Below are positions 6,781 to 12,797 of a stretch of DNA of 21,908 nt, in pieces; position 1 is the stretch's first letter, and every line of letters starts with the position of its first letter. Source of the DNA: DAORHV01 sp964434575 (lineage in GTDB: Bacteria; Patescibacteriota; Gracilibacteria; Peribacterales; Peribacteraceae). The translations under genes and the position numbers were made by a program. The notes under the pieces were generated by a model, which had not been told where the DNA came from, searched no databases, and was given only the letters and a program-made list of their open reading frames with translations. Where the stretch lies: NCBI GenBank assembly GCA_964434575.1, contig CAYSWB010000020.1:1-21908 (forward strand), given 5' to 3'.

Positions 6781-6887
6781 AGTTCTTTGGATGCACCAAG
6801 AACAGACCGTTCGGCGCCGCACGATGCGCGCGCCGGACACAACCCAAACCCAAGACCGTGCAACGCACGGGAAAGGCAAGGTGCCGC
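6781..6887 (+). promoter_or_regulatory. Structured 5' leader RNA, candidate cis-regulatory element
   Basis: About 107 nt between the predicted transcription start and ATG 6888. It can form three successive hairpins: 6782-6790 with 6796-6803 (GTTCTT..GG with CC..AAGAAC, one bulged T); 6809-6817 with 6830-6838 (9 bp, one G-U); and 6856-6860 with 6866-6870 (CCGTG/CACGG). A purine-rich AAGG at 6878-6881 follows as the likely ribosome-binding site. It matches no riboswitch class I recognise. Confidence 0.42.
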
Positions 6888-7583
6888 ATGCCGAATTACA
6901 TGCGCACGCTGGTCAACTCCAGCACCAACCAGATGACGCGACTGGCCATGTTCGCGGTCCTATTGCTCCTGATGGCCTGCCCCGCCATCACCGCCGACGA
7001 CAAGCTCACGCCCGCCAAGGAGATCACCGACAAGCTCAAGAAGGCGGGTGACAAGCACGAGATCAAGGCGGACGACAGCGGGTCGATCGACGTCACCCTG
7101 ACCATCGGCGGCAAGGCCCACAAGGCCGTGGCGCACGTCGGCGAGAAGGGGTCGATCGTGTGGTCGCTGGAGGAGTTCGACGACGGGGACAAGAAGGTCA
7201 CGGCGCTGGTCCTGCGCTTCAACCGCCCGGACAAGGACAACCCCAGCCTGATGTTCAAGACCCTCGCGCCCGAGATCGAACAACTGGCGCTGACGGTCCG
7301 CGACGATCAGGACTACGGGGCCAACGTCTACACGGGCGTGGACAAGGGCGGCGACGAACCCGAAGACGGGAAGGTGCGGAACATGTGGAGCAGCATGGGG
7401 AACTACGGCGACAAGGCCGCCCCCTCGAAGCTGTTCTATGTGACCCCGGCCTACAAGAACGACAAGGACACGGCCGAAGGCACGCGGGGACTCTTCATCT
7501 CCGCGGTCCCGCAGCCGACCACCCCGCCCAAGGTCGGCATCGTGTTCGGCCTGACGAAGTGGAAGGCGAAGAAGAAGGACTGA
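6888..7583 (+). CDS. Secreted or membrane-anchored hypothetical protein
   Basis: Not recognised as a known family. From ATG 6888 it is 231 residues. There is a basic N-region, a hydrophobic core MFAVLLLLMA (21-30) and possible signal peptidase I cleavage after A36 (AITA-DD). C31 in LMAC is close to, but not, a canonical lipobox. The mature part is hydrophilic and rich in Asp, Lys and Gly, with alternating beta-like segments (SIDVTLTIGGKAHKAV, KKVTALVLRFNRP) and an acidic C-terminal half ending in a Lys-rich tail. The start is supported by the AAGG ribosome-binding site 6 nt upstream. It is one of the few genes here with a long structured leader, implying post-transcriptional control. In-frame ATGs at 6900 and 6933 are alternatives. 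Expected location: cell envelope or outside. Confidence 0.72.
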   Translation: MPNYMRTLVNSSTNQMTRLAMFAVLLLLMACPAITADDKLTPAKEITDKLKKAGDKHEIKADDSGSIDVTLTIGGKAHKAVAHVGEKGSIVWSLEEFDDGDKKVTALVLRFNRPDKDNPSLMFKTLAPEIEQLALTVRDDQDYGANVYTGVDKGGDEPEDGKVRNMWSSMGNYGDKAAPSKLFYVTPAYKNDKDTAEGTRGLFISAVPQPTTPPKVGIVFGLTKWKAKKKD

Positions 7584-7630
7584 GTTCACCGCATCCAAAG
7601 GACTAGACCAGCGAGGGATCGCTGAGTCGC

Positions 7631-7653
7631 GGCCGGCGCTCGTAGCGCCGGCC
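7631..7653. terminator. GC-rich hairpin between convergent genes, possible terminator
   Basis: Perfect 10-bp stem GGCCGGCGCT/AGCGCCGGCC with a 3-nt CGT loop, lying between the secreted-protein gene (+) and tRNA-Thr (-). On the plus strand it is followed by ATCCTTT; there is no clean T-run on either side, so it is a weak or factor-assisted terminator. Confidence 0.45.
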
Positions 7654-7674
7654 ATCCTTTGCGTACGCGAAAAC

Positions 7675-7749
7675 TGGAGCCGCCTATCGGATTTGAACCG
7701 ATGACCCACGCATTACAAGTGCGTTGCTCTACCACTGAGCTAAGGCGGC
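7675..7749 (-). tRNA. tRNA-Thr (anticodon TGT), CCA encoded
   Basis: A complete cloverleaf on the minus strand. Acceptor GCCGCCT pairs with AGGCGGC, the D arm contains TAGCTCAGTGGTAGAGC, the anticodon stem CGCAC/GTGCG encloses CTTGTAA (anticodon TGT) and the T arm contains GGTTCGAATCC. The discriminator base is T, followed by an encoded CCA (7677-7675). It reads ACN codons, mainly ACA. As an ANN-decoding tRNA it is a substrate for t6A at A37, to which tsaB in this window contributes. Confidence 0.95.
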
Positions 7750-7760
7750 TTACAACTCTG

Positions 7761-7766
7761 ATGATA
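7761..7766 (-). promoter_or_regulatory. -10 element of tRNA-Thr
   Basis: TATCAT on the minus strand, 11 nt before the mature 5' end, as expected for a short precursor leader removed by RNase P. No good -35 at standard spacing (TTGTCA at 7784-7779 is only 12 bp away). Confidence 0.45.
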
Positions 7767-7864
7767 CGAGAGAACAAATGACAAGCAGTGCTCTTTTGAC
7801 GATCTGCCGTGCATCATCGGGTATTTGCACAGGCCCGACAAGCGGCAAAAACCCGGCATCTTGA

Positions 7865-7893
7865 TTGTCTGAAAGCCTGAAATACGGCATAAT
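7865..7893 (+). promoter_or_regulatory. Promoter of RNase P RNA
   Basis: TTGTCT (7865-7870), a 17-bp spacer and CATAAT (7888-7893), with the start expected near 7898-7900, which is the first base of helix P1. It is the best-spaced -35/-10 pair on the plus strand here. Confidence 0.72.
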
Positions 7894-7897
7894 GAGA

Positions 7898-8292
7898 GTC
7901 CTGCTCTTTGGGCGACCGCCGCGGTACTTGTACCGGGGAGGAACGTCCGGACACCGTTGGAACGCCATGTGGGTAACGCCCACCCGCGCGCGATATATCC
8001 AAAACGCGCGCGAGGACAAGTGCCACAGAGACGAGTCCCGTCACGTACATCTCCGGTCTCCGGGGACCAAACGATGGGAGTGAAACGGCCCTACGGGGCA
8101 TCTCGGCCGCGCAAGCGCCGGATCGGTAAACTCTTGGTGGTGCAAGGAGGAATTGGGCGATTGGGATTTCTGATGGTTCCGTCAGACCGATTGCCCCTCC
8201 GCTTGAGCCTTTCAGTAATGACTGGCCTAGAGAGATGGTCGCCTCCCCCTCACGGGGAAGACAGAATCCGGCGTACAGAAGGGCAGGACGAA
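7898..8292 (+). ncRNA. rnpB: RNase P RNA, bacterial type A
   Basis: Catalytic RNA that trims tRNA 5' leaders. The conserved core elements are all present in order: GGAGGAACGTCCGGACACC (J3/P4 region, about 7938), GCCACAGAGACGAG (about 8021), GTGAAACGGCC (about 8080), TCAGTAATGACTGGCC (about 8213) and ACAGAATCCGGCGTAC (P4 3' strand, about 8261). Helix P1 closes the molecule: GTCCTGCTCTT at 7898-7908 pairs with AAGGGCAGGAC at 8279-8289 with one G-U. The length of about 395 nt suits a type A RNA. It is flanked by its own promoter and terminator. Open frames crossing it are not genes. The end is accurate to a few bases. Confidence 0.95.
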
Positions 8293-8294
8293 GC

Positions 8295-8319
8295 ACATCC
8301 GATTCATTCGGGTGTTTTT
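8295..8319 (+). terminator. Rho-independent terminator of rnpB
   Basis: ACATCCGA (8295-8302) pairs with TCGGGTGT (8308-8315), 8 bp with one G-U and a 5-nt loop, followed by a T-run (five consecutive T ending at 8319). Confidence 0.78.
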
Positions 8320-8320
8320 C

Positions 8321-8404
8321 GTGTCCCTACCCTCACCCGCGCTCGCCATGCGAGCGCTTCCCTCTCCCGCTAGCGGGAGAGGGTAAGGGTGAGGGTAGGG
8401 ACAC
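8321..8404. repeat. 84-bp REP/MITE-like inverted-repeat element (three-way junction)
   Basis: The outer arms GTGTCCCTACCCTCACCC (8321-8338) and GGGTGAGGGTAGGGACAC (8387-8404) are perfect 18-bp inverted repeats. Between them lie two further perfect palindromic hairpins: GCGCTCGC-CAT-GCGAGCGC (8339-8357) and a 24-bp palindrome centred on CTAG (8360-8383, arms CCCTCTCCCGCT/AGCGGGAGAGGG). Folded, the element is a stem with two side hairpins. Its CCCTCACCC / CCTCTCCC composition is reminiscent of dispersed REP-like elements in other bacteria. It begins 2 bp after the rnpB terminator and ends 7 bp before the next gene's -10. No second copy is seen in this window. Confidence 0.75.
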
Positions 8405-8410
8405 TTCCGC

Positions 8411-8416
8411 TATACT
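8411..8416 (+). promoter_or_regulatory. -10 element of the glycosylphosphotransferase gene
   Basis: TATACT with 8 nt before GTG 8425, giving a predicted leader of about 2 nt. Any -35 would lie inside the right arm of the 8321-8404 repeat. Confidence 0.6.
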
Positions 8417-8424
8417 CACGCCCT

Positions 8425-9816
8425 GTGAAGTATTCCGAGATCCTCTTCGGCGTCCTGCGCGTGCCGCTGGATGCGTTGGCCGCGCTCGCCGCACTGCTGC
8501 TGGCGTACCGCCTGCGCGAAGCCAATGTGGACCTGCTGCCCGGCGTACAGGTCATCACGCAACCGTCGAATCTGCCCGAATTCGGATACTACGTGCAGAG
8601 CTTCGTGCTGCCGTGGGTGATCGCCTACGTGCTGGTGCTGGCCGTGCTACGCCTCTACCACCTGCGCACCACGCTGGGCGTGTGGCGCGAGCTGGGCCGC
8701 GTGGTCGTCGCGTCGGGGCTGTGGCTCACGCTCGTCATCGCATGGTTCTTCTTGGTCGAGCGTCAGCTGTTCTTCTCTCGTGCGCTTCTGCTGCAGGCCA
8801 CCGTCCTGCTCACCATGTTCGCGCTGGCCGGACGTGCGGCCGTGGTGCTCTTGCAACGAGCCTGCCTGCGGCGCGGCGTGGGCGTGCGCACCGTCGTATC
8901 GTTCGGCGGGCTGGACCTGCCCGAAGTGATGCGAGACGCGCTGCGCGGCGACGTGCGATTCCGCTACATCGGTCACTTGTCGGACTTGGAAGGGCTGCAG
9001 CGCTTCGAACACGAACGGAAGATCGACCTCATTTTGCACACCGACCCGCGCCCGAGCAGCGAAGAAACAGCCAAGCTGATCGACTACTGCCGCAGCCACC
9101 ACGTCGGCTATTCGTTCCTGCCGCCGGTATTCGCCGATGCGCCGCACCAGTTATCCATGGACCGCCTGGGCATGGTGCCGCTGCTGAAGTTCGAGCCCAC
9201 GCCGCTGGACGGCTGGGGCCGGGTCTGGAAGCGTCTGTTCGACGTGATCGGCGGGTTACTCTTCCTCATTGTCCTGAGCCCGCTGCTGCTCGTCTCCGCG
9301 CTGTTGGTGCTGGTCACCAGCGGCTGGCCGGTGTTCTACATCAGCAAGCGCGTGGGTCAGCACGGCATCGGCACGGTGCCGGTGCTGAAATTCCGAACCA
9401 TGGTCCGCGACGCCGACGCCCGCAAAAAGGAATTCGCCGAGCTCAGCCACCGCGACGGGCCGCTGTTCAAGATCCAGAACGACCCGCGCGTGACGCCCAT
9501 CGGCCGTTTGCTCCGCCGCTGGAGCATCGACGAGTTCCCGCAATTCTTCAACGTGGTCGCGGGGCAATTGTCATTGGTGGGCCCGCGTCCGCATCTGCCC
9601 GACGAAGTGCAGAAATACCGCGAGGACCAGCGCCGCGTGTTCGCCGTGCGCCCGGGTGTGACGGGATTGGCACAGGTGTCCGGCCGCTCCGATTTGAAAT
9701 TTGAAGAAGAAGTCCGCTACGACATGCAGTACATCGAAGAATGGTCCCTGGCGCTGGACGTGTGGATTCTGTGGCGCACCGTGTTCGTTGTGCTGTGGGG
9801 GAAGGGGGCTGATTAA
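8425..9816 (+). CDS. Polyprenyl glycosylphosphotransferase (bacterial sugar transferase)
   Basis: 463 residues. It transfers a sugar-1-phosphate from a nucleotide sugar to undecaprenyl phosphate, the first membrane step of exopolysaccharide, O-antigen or glycan assembly. The N-terminal part has about four membrane helices and a Rossmann-like segment (VRTVVSFGGLDLPEVM, then FRYIGHLSD). The C-terminal catalytic domain begins KRLFDVIGGLLFLIVLSP and carries VLKFRTM, DPRVTPIGRLLRR, the essential Asp-Glu in WSIDEFPQFFNV, LSLVGPRPHLP and RPGVTGLAQVSGRSD. This is the WbaP/WcaJ-type layout. The start is GTG 8425, not the ATG 36 nt upstream, because the latter lies inside the repeat and before the -10. 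The stop overlaps the stop of the convergent exonuclease gene within a shared TTAA. Confidence 0.9.
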   Translation: MKYSEILFGVLRVPLDALAALAALLLAYRLREANVDLLPGVQVITQPSNLPEFGYYVQSFVLPWVIAYVLVLAVLRLYHLRTTLGVWRELGRVVVASGLWLTLVIAWFFLVERQLFFSRALLLQATVLLTMFALAGRAAVVLLQRACLRRGVGVRTVVSFGGLDLPEVMRDALRGDVRFRYIGHLSDLEGLQRFEHERKIDLILHTDPRPSSEETAKLIDYCRSHHVGYSFLPPVFADAPHQLSMDRLGMVPLLKFEPTPLDGWGRVWKRLFDVIGGLLFLIVLSPLLLVSALLVLVTSGWPVFYISKRVGQHGIGTVPVLKFRTMVRDADARKKEFAELSHRDGPLFKIQNDPRVTPIGRLLRRWSIDEFPQFFNVVAGQLSLVGPRPHLPDEVQKYREDQRRVFAVRPGVTGLAQVSGRSDLKFEEEVRYDMQYIEEWSLALDVWILWRTVFVVLWGKGAD

Positions 9817-12122
9817 AGAAATGACATCTGCCCAGTGTCCGCCTTCTTCTTCGTAGTCTTCGGTTTCGCCGGTGCGACTTCTTTCTTCGTGAATCCGGCC
9901 GGCATCGGCGCGGCGACACCGGCTTTACCCAGTGTCTGCATGTACGCCTTCACCTGCTTGCCATAGCCCTTGGTCTTCAGGCGCTCGTCCAAGTACTCTG
10001 CCGTGGCGGCGTCGGTCCGGTGCTTGCAGAACGTGCGCAGCAAGCGGAACAAGCGATGCATGAGGCGCGGCAACGAGTACTCGCCGAACGGGTCGCGGAA
10101 GCGGTGGGCGCGGCGTCCGATGACGGCGTGCGACGGATGGTCGAACGGCAACGTCTGGACCAGCAGGCGGTCCACGGTGCCCGGCGGCAGCTCGAACGTC
10201 TCGTACGTCCACGGCGTGACCACCAGCATGGCCGGGGCCGGGGCGGCGGCGAACTCGGCCTGCATCCTCCCCTGTCCGCCATTGAAGCCCTGGCAGATAA
10301 GCGTGGTGCCTTCTTTTTCCATGCGCAGCGCGTGCTTCACGAACACGTCCTCGATGATGCGCTTGCTGCCCACCAGCACAACCGTCTTGCCGGTCACGGG
10401 GCCGGTGAAGATCGCCTGAAGTCCCACGCCTTCCGGGAACGCGACCGTCGGGCCGGACACGGACGGGTCGGCCAGACGCGTGACCGCCGTCTTAGTGCCC
10501 ACGGCAAGGATGGCGCCGAGCGTCTTGTCACTGCCGGGCGGAATGAGCAGCGCGGTCGGATGAACGTCAAAAAGCCGCTCCTTCAGCACCGCAGCGATGT
10601 CCTCGGGCACGGACTTTAAGTGGCGACTACCGTCCTGGAAGACTTCCATCCAGGTGATGCGACCGGGCAGGTTCTTGAGTTCCAAAATCTTGGCGACGTG
10701 CTCCAGGTATTGGCGCACGCGCGGCGACGCGCCGCCGAGCACCTGTGGCAGCAAGTCACGCAAGCCTTCGGCCTCGCGGCTGCCCAAGTCCGCGCCGATC
10801 ACGTAACGGAGATCCGTGCCGCCGCGGGTTTTCTCGATCCAAATTTCCAGCAGGTCGGCAAATTTTGTCAGTGTCGCGTCGCCGGCCGAGCCCGCGCGCA
10901 GCGGGGCGGCGGGGCAGTACCAGCCGTACGCAGTGGTGGCGGTGTCCTCCAGCATGGATGCGTCGTCGATGACGATCTCGCAGTTCTTGCCCAGCAACGC
11001 CGATTTGTCCTCGGCCAGCTTCAGCAGCTCCTGATGATCGACCACGACCATCGGCGAGTCGGCGGACACCTGTTTCAGATACGCCTCTTCGCCCCTGGCG
11101 CAGGCCAGCTTGCCGGTCCACACCGCATGTTCGTCGCCGTGCAGCGGGATCTGCGCGCGAACCTTGGGCTCGTAGAGCTTCAGCTTCATCGCCAGCGTGC
11201 ACTCGTCTTCGGTGAATGCGTCCTGTGCCATAAACGTCTCGGCCGATTCCGGACGCAGCACCAGCTCGGGCGGGTACAGCACGCACGCGCCGTCAGGGAC
11301 GCCGAACCGGCGGACCCAGGCTTCGATGTTCTTCACGGCGGTCCAGCGCTGCATGTCTTTGGACGGCTTCATGCACGAGAGCACGAACGCCGGGTCGGTA
11401 CTTTCTTCCACCAGCGTCACCGAACCGGCGGCCGGGGTGAACGCGGTCGTTTCGACCTTGCCCTTCGAGGGCGCCTTCACCACGCCGCGCTTCAGCCAGG
11501 CGGGCTTGGTGTTGCCGGCGGTCTCCGCGTCCAGCGCGGCCATCAGCATGCGGTATCCGGCCGGCGAACGCGCCGACACCGACACGATGTCCTCGCGCGA
11601 CGCGGGCGGCAGCTGGATCAGGCGCTCCCAGCACTTGGAAAGCAGCTCCAGCGTGGCATGCACGTCGCCGAGCGCCCTGTGCTTGGGTTCGTGGTTCAGC
11701 TTCAGAACTTCGCTCAAGTAGCCCAGCGAGTAGCTGGCCAGCTCCGGGAAGACGATGCTTGCCAGCATGGACGTGTCGATCCACGCATGCGCGGACAAGT
11801 CCCAACCCTCACCCTTCAGCATGCCGATGTCGAAGCGCACGTTCTGCCCCACCACCAGCGTCTGCGGCGTGACCATGCCGGAAATCTCGGGCAGCACGTC
11901 GGCGAACGCCGGCTTGCCCTTCAGGTCCTCATCTTTGATCTGCGTGATGACCTGCACGTGCGGCGGGATCTGCCCTGGGATGGACAGCAGCTGCTCGTAT
12001 TCGCGCGTCGTCTTGCCGCCGCTGACCGTCACGCAGGCGTACTCGATGACCCGGTGCGTACGCGGCACGAAGCCGGTCGTTTCGGTATCGAGCACGACGA
12101 GCGGCAGGTTCGGCAACTTCAT
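9813..12122 (-). CDS. DnaQ-type 3'-5' exonuclease fused to a degenerate DinG-like helicase
   Basis: 769 residues. The N-terminal 170 are an intact DEDDh exonuclease: VVLDTETTGF (D12, E14), GQNVRFDIGM (D98) and HRALGDVHAT (H148, D153). The rest aligns by eye with the XPD/DinG helicase part of Firmicute DinG proteins: DSPMVVVDHQELLKL, then VIDDASMLED where DinG has a DEAH box (about residue 385), VVLVGSKRIIEDVF, LICQGFNGGQGRM, and near the end DPFGEYSLPRLMHRLFRLLR, where motif VI should be QxxGRxxR. No Walker A GxGKT is present, so ATPase function is probably lost. The C-terminus is Lys-rich and ends TGQMSFL. The start is ATG 12122, not 12134, which lies inside the -10. Likely role: DNA repair nuclease with a structural or DNA-binding pseudo-helicase module. 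Confidence 0.8.
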   Translation of the reverse strand: MKLPNLPLVVLDTETTGFVPRTHRVIEYACVTVSGGKTTREYEQLLSIPGQIPPHVQVITQIKDEDLKGKPAFADVLPEISGMVTPQTLVVGQNVRFDIGMLKGEGWDLSAHAWIDTSMLASIVFPELASYSLGYLSEVLKLNHEPKHRALGDVHATLELLSKCWERLIQLPPASREDIVSVSARSPAGYRMLMAALDAETAGNTKPAWLKRGVVKAPSKGKVETTAFTPAAGSVTLVEESTDPAFVLSCMKPSKDMQRWTAVKNIEAWVRRFGVPDGACVLYPPELVLRPESAETFMAQDAFTEDECTLAMKLKLYEPKVRAQIPLHGDEHAVWTGKLACARGEEAYLKQVSADSPMVVVDHQELLKLAEDKSALLGKNCEIVIDDASMLEDTATTAYGWYCPAAPLRAGSAGDATLTKFADLLEIWIEKTRGGTDLRYVIGADLGSREAEGLRDLLPQVLGGASPRVRQYLEHVAKILELKNLPGRITWMEVFQDGSRHLKSVPEDIAAVLKERLFDVHPTALLIPPGSDKTLGAILAVGTKTAVTRLADPSVSGPTVAFPEGVGLQAIFTGPVTGKTVVLVGSKRIIEDVFVKHALRMEKEGTTLICQGFNGGQGRMQAEFAAAPAPAMLVVTPWTYETFELPPGTVDRLLVQTLPFDHPSHAVIGRRAHRFRDPFGEYSLPRLMHRLFRLLRTFCKHRTDAATAEYLDERLKTKGYGKQVKAYMQTLGKAGVAAPMPAGFTKKEVAPAKPKTTKKKADTGQMSFL

Positions 12123-12129
12123 GCGCGTG

Positions 12130-12135
12130 AGCATA
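12130..12135 (-). promoter_or_regulatory. -10 element of the exonuclease/pseudo-helicase gene (leaderless)
   Basis: TATGCT on the minus strand with 7 nt before ATG 12122. The upstream in-frame ATG (12134) is part of this hexamer, which decides the start. Confidence 0.55.
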
Positions 12136-12180
12136 CCCCACGCCCCGCAATGGTCGCAGCCGAAATTCGGGCACGTTGTT

Positions 12181-12206
12181 GCCGCGTCCCCCGTGGGGGA
12201 CGCGGC
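12181..12206. other. Perfect 12-bp GC hairpin downstream of the 12223-12738 gene
   Basis: GCCGCGTCCCCC (12181-12192) and GGGGGACGCGGC (12195-12206) with a 2-nt centre. It lies 16 nt past the stop of the minus-strand unknown gene. No T-run follows on either strand, so this may be a 3'-end stabiliser or an unconventional terminator. Confidence 0.45.
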
Positions 12207-12222
12207 GGCTCGGCGGAATCAG

Positions 12223-12738
12223 TTAGACGGGTCGGATGATGGCCTTTTTGCCGCCCCTCCCGTCGTACAGGTAGATCATCCAGTACTGCCCGTGATCCGA
12301 CGGAGACTGGATGACCACGCGGCGGTAGATGGCCTCTTCCGTTGCGTAGGTCTCGAGTCTTGCCCAGACAAACGGCATGATGGCCCCTGCCGGGCCAACG
12401 ACCTCGCAGTACTCATCTTCGTTCTGCAGGACCTTCCAGGCGGGCAGCTCCTCGAGCTTGATCCTGGAGTTGATGAACTCGACATCCTTTCCTTCGAGTT
12501 CCCTGAGGTCATACGCCATCTTCTGGCCATTGACCTCAAACAGGTAGCCTGCCGGGCTCACACTGAAGAGGGTCGGAACCGATCCTCGTGCTCCGGCGAC
12601 ATAGTACGGACCTATGCACATCACGACTCTGACTCCGCACTGCTGCAGTTTCCACTCGCGAGTATTCTTCGCGACGCTGGTGGACTCTGCAGCGTGAGGA
12701 CTTGGATACGACAAAGAGCGGCCGCGCATCATAAGCAT
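12223..12738 (-). CDS. Hypothetical protein
   Basis: Not recognised. The full frame gives 171 residues. There is no clear signal peptide or membrane segment. The recognisable folded part runs from about SVPTLFSVSPAGYLFEVNG to the end, with alternating beta-like stretches and YRRVVIQSPSDHGQYWMIYL near the C-terminus, ending KKAIIRPV. Codon choice appears less GC-biased than in neighbours (more ATA, TCA, AGT and CTG/TTC mixtures), which may indicate later acquisition. The start is uncertain: a strong promoter (-10 at 12733-12728) implies transcription from about 12721, after the ATGs at 12738, 12732 and 12729. If so, translation begins at GTG 12624 or ATG 12621, with GGAG 8-11 nt upstream, giving about 132 residues. 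Confidence 0.6.
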   Translation of the reverse strand: MLMMRGRSLSYPSPHAAESTSVAKNTREWKLQQCGVRVVMCIGPYYVAGARGSVPTLFSVSPAGYLFEVNGQKMAYDLRELEGKDVEFINSRIKLEELPAWKVLQNEDEYCEVVGPAGAIMPFVWARLETYATEEAIYRRVVIQSPSDHGQYWMIYLYDGRGGKKAIIRPV

Positions 12739-12755
12739 GCTGTGCCGGATGTCAA
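12728..12755 (-). promoter_or_regulatory. Near-consensus sigma-70-type promoter
   Basis: On the minus strand, TTGACA (12755-12750), a 16-bp spacer and TATGAT (12733-12728). The -35 begins within the T-run of the nusA terminator. It would drive the 12223-12738 gene separately from nusA. Confidence 0.6.
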
Positions 12756-12783
12756 AAAAACCGCGCCCCTGCGGACGCGGTTT
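12754..12783 (-). terminator. Rho-independent terminator of nusA
   Basis: On the minus strand AAACCGCG (12783-12776) pairs with CGCGGTTT (12765-12758), followed by T to 12754, giving a run of seven T. It lies 14 nt after the nusA stop. Confidence 0.85.
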
Positions 12784-12797
12784 GCTTGGAACCGGGA

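Noticed and set aside
8321..8404. Reading this repeat as an ordinary bidirectional terminator
   Set aside because: No T-run on either side, rnpB already has its own terminator, and the perfect three-arm symmetry goes far beyond a terminator.
8235..9704. A 489-codon plus-strand frame crossing rnpB, the repeat and the glycosylphosphotransferase gene
   Set aside because: It runs through a non-coding RNA and a terminator, and overlaps the clearly real sugar transferase in another frame.
10620..12239. A 539-codon plus-strand open frame opposite the exonuclease fusion
   Set aside because: No motifs and His/Arg/Gln-rich composition; the minus-strand frame has an intact DEDDh exonuclease.
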